A stretch of 64,000 bases of DNA from Catonia carolina (lineage: Eukaryota; Arthropoda; Insecta; Hemiptera; Achilidae), in assembly GCA_035578175.1 (NCBI GenBank), contig JAQMRL010000003.1:90808469-90872468 (forward strand), written 5' to 3'. The position numbers were made by a program, and so were the translations under genes. Under the pieces are notes generated by a model. The model had not been told where the DNA came from. It was given only the letters and a program-made list of their open reading frames with translations, and searched no databases. Shown in pieces: positions 44,327 to 56,774 of the stretch; the stretch's first letter is position 1; each line of letters begins with the position of its first letter.

Positions 44327-45119
44327 GTAACAAGATTTAATCAACTTCAAAGATTCAAGGATTCAGTACAGTTGCATAATGTTCAAACAAAAATATTGGC
44401 AATTCTTAAGGGAATGTGTGTTTGAGAATTTTCAAGGAGAACCGAGATTTTAAAAATGTGAACGTAAATAATAAGAGTGATAATAAGGTTTCCAAGAAAT
44501 AATTATAAATGGTTATGTAGGTAGCACGGGTAGGCCTGCCTATTGTTGTACGAGTATTGCGCGTGAGCCGGGTACCCATTGAAATAATTAGCCTTTTTGT
44601 AACAACTTTTATTCAATCCTAATTTGTTTAGTTTGTTAAGATTTATCCAGAAGCCGTCAGAAGATTTTGTATTTTTATTATTATATCGAAAATCTCTGTC
44701 CATCTCAAAATCTCCACTACTCGACCTATATAAGCAGCCGGTTTGTTTACGGTCTGTTTAGTCTCGGTTTGTCTAGAATTGAGTGAGCTAACTGCGCAAC
44801 AGTGCGTTAGAGAAGGTCGACATGACTGTGAATTATCGTTTAACGTTTATTGTATCATTTTGCAAGTAGTATTTAGTAAATTGTTTGTTTATTTATCGTT
44901 AGTAGTTAATTATTAGTATCTTATTTATTTTAGGTAATTTAATTGTAATTTACTTGTAGTTTTTAGACACGATTTAATTGTAAATTTTAGTGGTAATAAA
45001 TACTAGAAATTTAAACTATAGTATGTTAATTATTTAATTTACCCAGATCCCAAAAGGGACCAAAGGGATAAGTATTACAATATTATATAGTATTGTAACG
45101 CCAAATTTCTTAATTTTGT
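44327..45119 (+). mobile_element. LTR family C, copy 1 (probably solo LTR)
   Basis: Related to 60619-61274 and 63188-63955, all on the plus strand. Shared order: GAACCGAGATTT, TTATCCAGAAGCCGTCA, GATTTTGTATTTTTATTA, AAATCTCTGTC, a TATA box (TATATAAGC, about 44729-44737), GAGTGAGC, an AATAAATAC polyadenylation-type signal, and TTACCCAGATCCC before an ACAATATT...TTGTAAC end. The TGTAACA start and GTAAC end are my estimate. No target duplication was seen and no gag-pol follows. Unlike the GC-rich LTRs, this family has an ordinary AATAAA and no histone stem-loop. Confidence 0.6.
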
Positions 45120-47599
45120 TCACTTTAATTAGTAATTTACAGATTAATAAGACATTAATTTTAATGTCGAGGGAAAAGAGGCTGTCACATTTTCGAAACT
45201 GTCATCTGTCATCTATCATCTGCATGATGTTCCACGTACTATTTTATCAACTAATCATTTTCAAGGGAACTAGATTGAAACTAATGAAATAACCATTATT
45301 AAAAATTACGGATTGTAAGAAATTTAAGTAGGCTAGATCCATTTGTGTTGTAGAAAACAAACAGTACGGAAAGACCTGTTTAAAATCATCTGAATATGCT
45401 GTTGCTACAAAACAGTGCATCTGACTGAGAATAGTTGACAGTGATTTTTGTATACAAAATAGTTAAAAAAACGAAGAAAAAATACTTTTTAACTTACAAA
45501 AAATGACATCTTTATATCATAAATGTTTCATTCTACTCTCTCATCGTAACATTTTGTAAAATAATAAAAAAGTTTGTAAAAATCATGACAATTTTTTTTT
45601 TTTTGAGAGAGAGATTATGCCTACATGTAATGATATGAGGTGACACACAGGTGTAAAAATGTCAGATCTGACCGGATATCCTAATTACTTTAAACTGATG
45701 AACAAGGAAAAATTGGGCCAAGTAAAAAGAATGAGCCTATTTTTACCTGGTTTTATTTGTATAGTATGAAGATTCACTATTGCGTAAATTCAATTAATTA
45801 AAAAGACAACAAAATTTGTTCTCAATATCTGTAGATATTATATTAAATAATACCAAGAAACATAAATATAAATAAATAAAAATAAATAAATAAATACCAA
45901 GAAAAATATAAAAAATTGAGAGCTATACTTGTAAATTTAGCAATCATTTCCTAAAAAAAAAATTGGTAAATGTGACAGTCTGTTTTTCCCGTTGAGCTAA
46001 TCAATTAGCATATTTTTGAAAAGTAAATTCTAAAATTATTCCCTAGTATCAAGTTATTGGTGCTGATAACGCTGCAGCGTTCTAACCAGTTTCTTTGAAC
46101 AAGGTCTCTTTGATCATCAGTACTTTTCCGGAGATTTCCTACTATTTGCGTTACAAATGCATCTGCAGTATGTGTGGGTTTGTGTATTTGAAATTAAATA
46201 TGTAATGAACTATAGTTTAAAGAAGTATTGCTAGGTCTCTAACATTAAAAACGTAAGTTGTAGCGTAGTGTGTTATTGGTGTCGTACTAGGAATATTATG
46301 TTAATGTACGTAGTGTTTTTTCTGAGTTGCCTGAATGCATGTTGCTTATGACGGTTTATCAAAATCTTCTTATTGTATTTCAAACTGATATAACGACTAT
46401 TTTCATTATTCGTAATTTATTATTTTAAGATAATTTAAATATCTCCCGGATAATTTTTTCATTAAATAGAATTTATGTTTTTATGAAAAACTTCATTAAC
46501 AGATTATGTATTACGGAATTATGTGATGTCTATTTCTGATATCGCATCAATTTTTCAGTGACGGGGAATCAGACTGTTTTATTGAATAAAGGTACCGAAA
46601 GACCCGCAAAAAGTATTTAAAACAAAAATATTAGTCTACTGCCAATTTTAATGTTTTAAATTTTTAATGAAATAATGATGTGAGCTTGCTAAGTCGCGGA
46701 TACCAAAGTAAAATAAGCTAGTTTCATTTTCAAAAAACACTTATATGAATTATTTGTAAGACCACTGTTATTCATTGATTATTCATCACTGAAAAATATA
46801 TCAATATTCGGCGCACGTAATATCTGCCACGTAGACAATAACTTACGTTAGTCTTAACACTAAAATTCTACTTATAACGACTAAAGTTTAACATGATAAA
46901 ACATTTTACAGTTATCGAAAACATAGGATATTGTACTTTTCCAATGAAACGGAAACGAGATTATGATCATATAAATGTTACGAACAGATGATTTTCCATT
47001 TAAAAAGTTATTAATTTAAAAACTTTGTAAAAGTATTTGTTGCTTTGTTAATGGATTATTTTCTGGGCACTGATTAAAAGGGGATTTAAGAAAATTTTTT
47101 AAAATTTTCAAATATTATAACATAAATGAAAACTTCTAATAAATTTTCACGTTAGACACGTTTTTCGTTTATCTAAGCAGATTATCTTTAGTTTGTTATA
47201 TTATCTATGCAGATTTTCTTTTATGTATTTTATCATTTTCCTTTTTTGTTTTATATAAAATCGCATCAGCATTACGTTTAATCACTTGTAGTTCTTACTA
47301 CGTACAGTACATCCAAACTGAATTGGCGCATCAACTAGAGTAGCTATACAATTTCAGGGTATTTCCTAAGACCATAGATTGTGTAAACATTTCATCCTTC
47401 TATTAGAGAAAAATAAATAAGCAATTCACTAATATTCTCTCACGTTGTTTGTGAATTAATCTTGTACAAGTTTACGAGGGACGAAGAGAGGTATGATTAC
47501 AACTTTAAAGTTACGCGCGGCAATTCATGTTGAGCAAACTATACGAAAATATCATACAACGAAATTTTAACGTAGACAAAGTACACAAGACCATTAACA
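45120..47599. other. AT-rich stretch, no gene seen
   Basis: About 2.5 kb without a recognised gene. A TCATCTGTCATCTATCATCTGC segment lies near 45200 and resembles part of the tRNA-SINE body at 40250. Simple AAATAAATAAATA around 45870-45895. Confidence 0.5.
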
Positions 47600-48664
47600 A
47601 ATTATGCACTCGTTTCCATTCAAATTAAATGAATCACGCAAATTTAGAGGTACGAATGTTGTCACACCCAAATCTACCACAAATCTACAAAGAAAATTGA
47701 AAATCTGCTGTGAAACACTCTTTCAACTTTCTCTTGCCAATGCAAATAATCAACAGTATAACCTAACATTAGTAATAAAACATTAAAAATAAACAAGAAA
47801 CTAACCTCAAAAAACATTACCTTATTTTATTCATGAGAGAATATTGTAAAAAGAAAATCAATCTCTTTAGCTTAAAAATCCGGAAAATCACTCTCTCTCT
47901 CGCTGAACTAGGCTATGTAAAAAAAATGCTCTTAATAAAAGTTTTAGATATTTTAATTTCCTATAAATTTTATTATATACACATTTGTCGTAAACTGGAT
48001 ACTAAGGCTTAAATCTTAAAAAATCTATTTTACAGATTTTAAAGAAAAAAAAAACAACAGAAAATCACTAATTACCGCTAAACTAAGCGTTGTACAAAAA
48101 AATGTTTTGAATAAAAGTTGTAGACTTTAAATTTGCTACAACCTTTAATGCTATATTTTTGCGCTTAAATATTAAATCCGCAATCTGAAAAAAATAATTT
48201 TTTTACGAGAAAACAGCCTCTCCAAAAATTTCAGCAGACATAGCGCCTACCTATAGAGCATAAAAAATTTAGTAAACGAAGCGATTTTTAAAAAAATCGT
48301 AGCAGTTTTTGAGGTAATCGCAAAAAAGTGAAAAATGACACGAATAAAATACTAAATCTGGTTGACCGGTTTTGATGAAAATCTTCGTGTCGGATCCAGT
48401 AGTAGTATCTAACTCAAGTTTCAAGTTCGTACAATGTTCCGTTCTTGAGACATTCTGTTCACACACGCGCGCGTGCAGACCATCGCTGACAACATGTTTT
48501 TTGGGTTTAGGGGGTCTGAAAACGTGTGTATCCGGTGAAAACTCAATGTCAAAAAATCGATATGAAAACAATACCTTCCGTTCTATATATTCATATACAG
48601 ACAAGATAAAGTAAAAATGTAAAATGTTTGTAAACAAACCCTCGCCAAAGCGGCGAGGGTTTGT
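47600..48664 (-). repeat. Dispersed repeat family R, copy 3 (longest)
   Basis: About 1.06 kb. Reversed, it aligns with copy 2 over 47640-48170 and with copy 1 over 48370-48600. It shows two internal tandem units (around 47850-47960 and 48060-48170), each containing an ACAACTTTTATT/AAACTTTTATT core and a GCTTAGTTTAGCG or CCTAGTTCAGCG motif. The right end carries an ACACGCGCGCG run and then a perfect hairpin (48634-48664). Open frames of 60-132 codons within it are not conserved among copies. Class unknown; probably a non-autonomous DNA transposon. Confidence 0.6.
48634..48664 (+). other. Perfect 13-bp hairpin at the end of repeat copy 3
   Basis: ACAAACCCTCGCC, loop AAAGC, GGCGAGGGTTTGT: 13 uninterrupted pairs, GC-rich in very AT-rich surroundings, exactly at the edge where similarity to other family copies ends. 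Confidence 0.85.
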
Positions 48665-50653
48665 CATTTGGTGGTTTCCTCAATCAAGACAAAAGTAGGA
48701 CATTATAATACTGGTGGTTGTATAAATATACAGATGTAGTTGTTACTAAATAAAGACAAAAAAAGTATCATGGTCATTGGTGAAGTATTTTGAAATAAAA
48801 TAAGTAATTAAGGCATATTTTCTACTTCGAGTGTAGGTGATGATCGATCCACGGAACCTTAGGCTTAGCTAAAGACTTTTCTGTTACATAAACTGTAAAT
48901 GTAAAATTTGTCATTTACTTCTACCGTGAATAATTTTATTCGTTTTTGAAATATTATAATTTTGCGTGTAGATGTGCTTGTACAAACAATTTTCGGTAAT
49001 TCAAAATCAATACTTTAAAAACGAAGGACAATTTATGTATTAAAATTTAGTTCATATTTACTCTAATTAAATGTGGATTACAAAAATTAAACTAATCATA
49101 GTAAATGGAACTGTAATTTCATTCAGAGTATCTAAGTGATATGAATTAAGACTGTCAATAAATGTGGCTATAAATTAAGTTTCATTGGAAAAGAAAGAAG
49201 GTTATGAAAATGTTTGTAATTTAATATCTTATTTATTTATTAATTACCTTAATTATGAACATTTTAAACTGCAATTTTTATTTAAATATAAAATAGTTTA
49301 TTTAATAAAGTCGACACGTAGTGAACACTAAGGTAAGTGGTTAACCACATACTGTTTGGAGTCAAACTGTTAGATACAACTACCATAACTGTTTGACTAG
49401 TTATTCCCACAGCCATCTAACTTATTACATAAACGAATTTATGCATACTTATTAAAACTAATAAAAAAATGAGACAGCCTTCCTGCACTAGCAGTGAAAA
49501 CAGGAGATTGTGCTGTAGTGCAAAAGAGAAAGATCTAGATTCGATTTCCAACTCTGAAAAATAGTACACGATAAAACCCACAGTACCAACAAAACAAAAT
49601 ACTCAGAACTAGTACAGCATCACATTTTTACATACCGAACAACACAGTGCACGGAGATAAAAACATACTTACTAATAATTAAGAAATCAGTACAAAATAC
49701 CAATTCGAAATTTAAATTATCTATTTATGTTACTTTTGTAAGATCCGTTTGTAAACGTTTTTTTACATAATTAGGCTAAAATATATTCTAATGGCAATTA
49801 ATTTTTACTATGTTTTTATAAAACTTTAAAATGTTTAACTCTGTAATTATTTTAATTAACATAGTTAACATTTTATATTGCTTAGTCATATAAATATTTT
49901 TTGAAGATTTTACTTTGTTAGCATACAGTATTATAATTACGTTGAAATTTTGTTTTATCTTCTGGTATTTCTTGTTCGATTTATTCTATGTATTTATTAT
50001 CCAATTTTCTTCTGTTTGTTTTTAAATTTTATTAAATTTATTTTTCTTGTTCTACAATTGAAATATCTAACTGGGATATATTTTTTAAATAATTTTTTTT
50101 GTTGTCTCTCATGTCATTTGTTTCTTCAAAGAATGAATTAAAATTTTGGATGGTTATGCTATACCTAATTATTTATAGTTTCAGAATAAAGAATAAACGT
50201 TAAATAATTAAGAGATAAATATTACATAACTTAATAACATAATTAAAAAAATAAATTGTAAATCAACATTTTAATGAATATTCCTTCTTAATGACTAAAA
50301 TAATGTAAAATATAAGAATACCATTAGTAACAATTAAACAAATTTTAATTGTTTAATAACTATTAATTAACAATTTATTATTTACCTAATAAATAATAGT
50401 TACATATTGTTCAAAAATTTTACTGACATGTAAGGTTATAGTTTTCAAAACGTTAACAGCCTAATCAAAAATTGTAACACTTAAGTTGTATACGATTTGT
50501 GATATCGATCTTTTTTGTCTCTTTTCTTATTACGGTACTGTACATAGAGCTGCACGATTTCCGTATGTGTTATTTAAATGGTGGTGGGGAGTTTCGGAGA
50601 AGAGGTACCCAGTGGTACATCCTCCGTTTACAACTACGGGTATTGTCCATTAT
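48665..50653. other. AT-rich stretch, no gene seen
   Basis: About 2 kb. A B-box-like GATTCGATTTCC at about 49530 lacks a partner A box. The 63-codon frame at 49950 is a T-rich run of F/L codons. Nothing else. Confidence 0.5.
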
Positions 50654-50863
50654 TTAGACCAAGAGGTCTTTACTCCATTTTCGCTTTAGACGTCGCACAG
50701 GTGGGAAGTTCCTTGTAGCTAGATCACGGGCTAGTTAGTTTGGATGGACATCTAGTCGTTCGTGAAATTTTCTATACAAGGACGCGGTTAGCTCCTTTAC
50801 CGTTGTAATTTTGAAATTGTCGTATAGGGTTTTATTGCTTACATAAAGAGGAGTGCCGAACTT
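50654..50863 (-). pseudogene. Jockey-like ORF2 C-terminal fragment
   Basis: The minus strand reads KFGTPLYVSNKTLYDNFKI, then KELTASLYRKFHERLDVHPN, an in-frame stop, and LARDL...RRLKRKWSKDLLV with a final stop at plus 50654. The sequence Y-V-x-N-x-x-L...K-F-x-x-R-L-x-x-H-P-N...R-R-L-K-R is characteristic of the extreme C-terminus of Jockey-clade ORF2. One nonsense mutation; the RT core is absent upstream. The sequence 3' of the stop (plus 50530-50650) is GC-richer and probably its 3' UTR. Confidence 0.75.
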
Positions 50864-53369
50864 TTTAAACTGTTTTATTTGAAATTTTTTTTTAATTACT
50901 TTAAAAGTTATTTTGTTAATTATTTGGTGCTTACAATGATATTTAAAGACAGTTATATAAATACAATAAAGTTTACTGTGTTGAATCTTACGTACTGTTG
51001 ATTTTCAGAGAAAAAGAAATGGATTTTAATTTATGTTCTAAAACTTTTAGAGTTGCTTTGTTTATTGGAGGCTTAAAGCCAATATTGATTTTTAAGAATA
51101 ATAATAAAATATTACTTAATACTAATAGCGTAAACTGGATATCTAACAAAGAAAAGTGTTTTTTTTTCTTGTATATACAAAATACTAATCACTTTAATAT
51201 TTTTTATAAACTAATTTCAGGTTTAATAGAGGTAACATAGTTCTTAAGTAAGAGTTACAAGATGAGAGATTTTAAAGTTCTTGTTAATGTATTTTATATC
51301 ATGAACTTTATTTTATATTATTATTGGTAATTTTCTCTGTTTGTTATGTGTTTAGTTTATACTCTAAATTTTCTGCTGTTTGGTTTGTTTTCTTTTTTTT
51401 AAATTGATACTATTCGGTAAGAACCTGTTCAGAAATATACTTGGAAAAGTAACAAATCGTGAAATCAGACGTTTTGTTGTAAATTATTACTAATAGATAT
51501 GACTATCCTGCTCAAGGTTTTTGGTACACTTACCATTGACCATTGCAAGTAATGACTAGTAAGCTCCTCTTGCATTCTGTGCAGTACCATTTTCCTCCCA
51601 ATCCCTTACTCAAAATCTTATGTCATATACAAAAGATATTACTTTATGTGACTATAAAAATTTACTTATAGACTACATTTATCCTTGTAGGCAATTCAAA
51701 AAATAGAGCAACTAAAATGAAGACGCCAATATTAACGTGAGAAGATAAAAAATATAAGGTCATATCGACGAAGTTTATCGCAACCCAAAAAATAAAAAAT
51801 TGGTTTTGGGTACAATACCTTAATTATAAACTTTTTATTCTATTGTGCTTTTACTGTTTCAACATTCTGTTGATCACTACAATTAGATGACAATTAAACT
51901 ACTATATTAATGAAATAACTCTCAACTTTGAAATAGTACAGGTTAACTATTATCACGAAAACAAAGTAAAATAATTTCAAGATAAAAGATATAACGATGC
52001 CGATTATTAAAACAATACATACCAAAAGTATCCAAAATTAAGTGTATGGAATCAACAATGAAACTAATAAAACTTAAAAAATAATAATGGAAAACAAAAT
52101 TTTTAGCCTGATAATTAGACACAACAATATCAAATAAACACATAAAAGTTATAATTAAACTGATCGAATTCAATTTATTACTTCCACGTAAGAGAAACTA
52201 AGCAATTTATCTGAAATGAAAGCAAGTAGGAAAACACACCCGCACAATTGTTTGTAGTTAGTACATATGGTTACAGTTGTGTTGTTGTATCGTCTGACAC
52301 ATTCGCACCTGTTTTTTCCTAGTACTATTCAATTATTTGCAATAAGAGTTGGTAGCACTTTACTATCGATTTAGTTTATTGTTTCATCATTATTCTTTCT
52401 TATTGTAAAAATAAAAGTACAGAAACTAAAAGTTAAAAGTCAGTCATTATTTATCTTCTATAAAATTTATAATATAATTTAATTAAGATTTATAAGAAAC
52501 TGCAACTAAATGAACGTGCAATGTACCAGAAAATGAAAAGATGCGCAAGATTTTTATAATATCCTTATTTTGATTATTTTATATTTTCTTTCATTAAAAA
52601 CATTCTTCTTTGCCCGTTCCTCTCTGTATAAGAAACAAACAAAAATGTTAACTTCTTATGAACTCTAAAAGGAAAATTAACTTAATATTCTATAATTTAT
52701 TTCCCTAAATTCTCGATAAACAAATTGTTAAAACTCCTCCCAACTTTTTTTTAAACAGGAAGTAAATAAACATAACTTCCTTTTTCTTGCCTAGCTGATA
52801 AGAAGGTATATGACTTAAACTTTTTACGTGTATTTAAACTTACAAAACTTTTCTTTTTAGAAATTATTTAACAGAGAGTCATTTATGAGTGGTTACCGAA
52901 TAATTAAAACTAGTAAAATTTCGTAAAATACAATTTACAATCAGTTAAATTATTTAACTCAGAATTAGTACATTTTTAACACTACAAAACAAATCTTGAT
53001 GGAAATTACGCCAACTAGCGTAATTACAGTTTAAAAATTATATGTAGTTGTTAGTCAAGTAAATTTTCAATATGTTTGTTACCAAAATAACTACGCCTGG
53101 TAAATTATAATCTGAATGAAAAAGAGGCCTGGAAGGATATAATAATTTAACTCTCTAGGTGACAGCAGATCATAAAAAAACAAGTACAACAAAAAATGTC
53201 TTTTTATTTACACTAACTAAAGCAATATAAAACCATACATCACAGACAATGTACAGCAGCAAAACTATACTCAATCTCAGTGGGGGAGGGAAAGCTGAGA
53301 ATTTCAGGAAAATAGAAAGGATGATCCTATGAACTTGCATACATAAAAATAGCAGTCGATGGCCAAAAA
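50864..53369. other. AT-rich stretch, no gene seen
   Basis: About 2.5 kb. The 80-codon frame at 50998-51240 is open and moderately varied (NLCSKTFRVALFIGGLK) but has no recognised homologue or splice context. Otherwise nothing. Confidence 0.5.
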
Positions 53370-53757
53370 CAGACTGCTTAAAACTAACAGATCTATAGAG
53401 AGATAGAACCCATCACGGATGCAATGAGTAAGAAAAGGGTCTCCTTTTTGGGCATTTACTCAGAACGCCAGAAAGTAGAATAATAAGAAAAATATTGGAA
53501 AAAATGTGTAACTCTTTTACATCCAGTGGATAAAAGGAATCAAAGAGAACTTGGCAGAACTTGAATCAACAATGATCTTATGGAAACATCCCAAAAGACA
53601 AACAAGCCATTAACGACAAAAGTAAATAATTACATATAAAAACAAGAAAATGTTGGAAAAAGGTTATTCAGTTGAAGAAAGACGAAACAGAACTGAAATA
53701 ATGAAAAAATACTGGGAAAAACTTAAAAAACACCTAGAGGAAAGTAGACAACTTTAA
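53370..53757 (+). pseudogene. Degenerate LINE ORF2 C-terminus
   Basis: Across frames the plus strand reads DAMSKKRVSFLGHLLRTPESR (one shift), several broken segments including RELGRT, and finally an intact stretch MLEKGYSVEERRNRTEIM...KKYWEKLKKHLEESRQL with stop at 53757. The R-R-x-x-F-x-G-H-x-x-R...E-E-R-x-x-x-x-E-x-M-K-K-Y-W pattern is the typical C-terminus of an insect non-LTR endonuclease/RT protein. Multiple frameshifts and stops show it is old. Confidence 0.6.
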
Positions 53758-53841
53758 CTGACTAAAGTAATCCCATGTGGTCATAAAAGTATTAATAAAT
53801 TTATATACAAAATTTTGAAACTATTGTCGGCTAATTAAACA

Positions 53842-54233
53842 TGTTGTTTAGGTCATCTGCCAAAAGGCTGGTTTGAACCTGCAGAGGTTTTACTAAGTAA
53901 AACGAGGAGTGAGGTGGTTTACAACTGCCTTCCTCACTGAGTGGAAAAGTACGCTTATCAGCATGCTGGGCTCTCTGAAAAGTACATATTTTCCACTCTG
54001 CAAATGACACCTTCACTTCATTCACCACAGGGTCTGGCTGTATAATGAAATTTATTACTTTCAGAGGAGATAACTCTGATTAGTGTCTTCTACACCACTA
54101 CCTCTTCCGTTCTTAAATGATTCAGTTATTTAATTGGCTCACCATGTGATAAGAAACAGAACTTTTTATTTTAGCCCTGCAACAAACAGATTAAGTGTAA
54201 ATAATTTGACACTTCACCCGTCTGTTATGGGCA
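53842..54233 (-). mobile_element. (AAC)n-tailed SINE, copy C
   Basis: Full-length family member in minus orientation: head TGCCCATAACAGACGGG at the right end, tail CTAAACAAC at the left end. Perfect 12-bp target duplication GCTAATTAAACA at 53830-53841 and 54234-54245. Inserted between two LINE fragments. Confidence 0.85.
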
Positions 54234-54284
54234 GCTAATTAAACAATTAAATGAAATAAAATTTTTATCAGCTATAGGTATCGC

Positions 54285-54543
54285 TGTTAATTTTAGTTTT
54301 ATCCGTGCGGTAAGCCACACGTAACATTTTAAAACGTTGCAGTCCATGATATTGGTCACTACTACCTAAAATTTTAATTACCAACTGATTGTGATGACGT
54401 TCAAGTCTGTCATGATATTTTTTGTTTCGTTATCGTATTTCATCTTTAGCAATCTTCATACGTAAATAAGCTAAGTAATGGGGAATTATGTTACAAGTGG
54501 AGTCAGTAATAAATCTAAGGATCTTTGACTGCAGACGCTGCAA
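54285..54543 (-). pseudogene. Jockey-like ORF2 C-terminal fragment
   Basis: The minus strand reads LQRLQSKILRFITD, then a stretch with PHYLAYLRMKIAKDEIR, one stop, KKYHDRLERHHNQL, and QRFKMLRVAYRTDKTK. This matches the Jockey-clade pattern L-Q-R-x-Q-S-K-x-L-R...V/A-x-D-E-I-x...K-x-Y-H-x-R-L-x-x-H-x-N. The same region of ORF2 as 50654-50863 but a different, more diverged copy. Confidence 0.7.
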
Positions 54544-54545
54544 GA

Positions 54546-55682
54546 TGACAATGTTACATTATTTATTTATTTATTTATTTGTTTTATTTAGTTAAACATA
54601 ATACAATATTACTAAACTAACCAATATAGTTGGCCTAGCTGTTGCCAAACTGTTTACTTTTCATTCAGATGTGTTTTTCCCAAGTAAGTCTTGTTCTAAG
54701 TGAATACCAAGAATCTAAATTAATTTATATAATACATGATTTAAATGTTGATTACATGTATGGTGTGAGTGATAAAACGAAATAAAAAAATAATTGAGAC
54801 AATCGTTCACTGAAGGTTTTTGTTCTATAATGTCAATGTATCAATATTTATTTCTAGACAACAGGCTTTTACTTACTCATACAGCATCAGTTTTGTATTC
54901 CAACGTTTTTGTGCTATCCATTAACTTTTTTAAACCCCTAAATCCTTGGAAAGTTTTTTCACTTACTTTTATGAATAATATTAAAAATAATATAAGTAAA
55001 TTAATTTTTTAATATTACACGTCATCGAAATATAAAATTATTTTATAAAACAACTTATGAATGAAGAAGTAATCAGTGCATTCTACGTTAAATTGTAAAA
55101 GTTTTACTGGTTTTGTTTTAATAAGACTTGGATTCCATCTGGTTGAAATGAGATAACTAACTCCTAGAAAAGTTTTAAGAAACAAACTTGGAAGTGAAAT
55201 TAAAACTTTACACGGCAGCCGATGTCTTCTTTACCACATGATAAAAACATGTTACGCTATACTCAACAATAGCTTATAATTTCTACATGTTCAAGGTATT
55301 CTTACACGTTACAGTATTAACCAAAGGTTTTATAAAGAGAGATGCAGTATCAAGCAGGTGTAGAAATCAGTTGTGTTTCAATTTTCTATTATTAGACTAT
55401 GTAAAAAAATTTATGGTTAATGTTTTAATCAGTTTAATAGAATTTTTTTAAGGTAACTTATCAAATTTTCTAATTAATTGATTTTTGAACCACCAAACAT
55501 ATCCATCATGTAAAATTACTAAATATTTCTATTAATTAATTTAACCTATTAAATCTAATATAATTAAAAGTTTAATAATAATCTGTAAAATAAAATTTAA
55601 TTATTTGATGAACGTATATCAAATATGAAATTAATAAGCAAAACTTTGTAATTGAAAATTTTCAGTCTTGAAACTTTTTTCA
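54546..55682. other. AT-rich stretch with an (ATTT)n run
   Basis: (ATTT)n at about 54558-54580. No recognised gene; the frame at 54794-55012 is hydrophobic and AT-driven. Confidence 0.5.
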
Positions 55683-55726
55683 TGTCATCGGATGGTGACA
55701 TCAAGCGGCGAGTTGAAACCTTTGGT

Positions 55727-55742
55727 GGTCCTGAAAAGGGCC
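55727..55742 (-). terminator. Histone-type 3' stem-loop (LTR copy 3, one mismatch)
   Basis: The minus strand reads GGCCCT TTTC AGGACC followed by ACCAAA. Five of six pairs hold; the third (C-A) is disrupted by one substitution. Loop and flanks match the other two copies. Confidence 0.65.
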
Positions 55743-56112
55743 GTTTACGGTGGTCGTCGTGGCGAAGCGTCGGTCGTAGTCATCGCGGCGGTCGGGAGCT
55801 GCGTGATACGGCGTGTCGTCGTCCAGCGGAGACTCATCTTCTTCCCTCGCAGTAGTGCGTCGATGGCTACTTTGTCGGATCTGGTGGGCGTAAGGCTCGG
55901 TTGAGGGACCATTGTGGGCATCGCTCGTGGCAGCGGGCGATGACAGTCCGGTCAACGGCTTACGCTGTTGGGTCGGCGAGCCGAAGCATCATCTTCTCTC
56001 TTGCGGGGTCGTCGATGAGTCTTCGTTGTAGTCCGGTAGCAGTGTGCCGATGGTGGACGTCTTGTCTGCTGTCTGAATCGGAATTGAACCTCTTAGCTCA
56101 GAGCAGCGCTCT

Positions 56113-56119
56113 TTTTATA
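56113..56119 (-). promoter_or_regulatory. TATA box of LTR copy 3
   Basis: Canonical TATAAAA on the minus strand, 377 nt upstream of the stem-loop start. Confidence 0.65.
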
Positions 56120-56290
56120 GTCGCCGAGAGCGCTGTGGTATTGGTGTTGACCTTGGCGACAAAGGCCTCTGCCGGTACGCCGCCACAGGCTTACCACCCC
56201 TTTCAGAACTTTTGGCGGCTTCATCTGTCGCTACGTCGGAAGCTTTGTAGCCAGCAGCACAGTACTTAATCAAAGGGGACGACGGTGACA

Positions 56291-56774
56291 ATTATTACTT
56301 TAATGCGTTTGCGCTGCAATCGGCTAAATTTTAAACAAAAACCAACGTCATAACTCAATGAGATGAGCTATGACATCTAAATGAGATGTAGTCACTTAGG
56401 CCGACCATTTCTGAGAAAGTTTGGTTAATTGAAATCCAATCATCAAAATAGAGCGACAACAACTGCCTAGTATTCAAATCCGTATAACACTAAGAATCAT
56501 CCTGTTTTAGCTCTTTCATCCAGTTTTATAATGGTAGTATCAACATTTTAATAATATTATTCACTGCGTTACCAATAAAACCCAAAAATACAGATCAAGA
56601 AAAATCAATATTACAAAATAGGATTATATAATATATAAATTGGGTTCTGTTTTCACTAGTTAACATGATTATATTTGTCTGTTAATTTGCCTTAAGAATT
56701 TCAAAATTTTATCAAGTGGTTTTTTGTAATGTTTATTGATACCGCAATCTATGTAATTGTGTTGTATATCAAAT
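56291..56774. other. Spacer, no gene seen
   Basis: AT-rich, no recognised feature. Confidence 0.5.

Larger units (their letters stand above)
55683..56290 (-). mobile_element. GC-rich LTR with histone-type 3' stem-loop, copy 3
   Basis: 608-bp GC-rich unit on the minus strand with ends TGTCACCGTCG and CATCCGATGACA, i.e. TGTCA...TGACA. A TATA box TATAAAA (plus 56113-56119) is followed by AGAGCGCTGCTCTGAGC. The stem-loop lies at 55727-55742, about 45 nt from the LTR end. R and U5 are homologous to 4018-4407; only short 3' motifs are shared with 18525-19084. No target duplication is recognisable, and neither a primer-binding site nor a polypurine tract adjoins it, so it is probably an old solo LTR. 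Overlapping frames of 67-122 codons on both strands are compositional. Confidence 0.75.

Noticed and set aside
45690..45720. Hammerhead ribozyme core (CTGATGA)
   Set aside because: CTGATGA at 45697 is not followed by a stem II hairpin and a GAAA at the right distance; the other CTGATGA at about 20455 also lacks GAAA.
49455..49560. tRNA-SINE at about 49.5 kb
   Set aside because: Only a B-box-like GATTCGATTTCC; the upstream A-box candidate does not match and no tail is visible.
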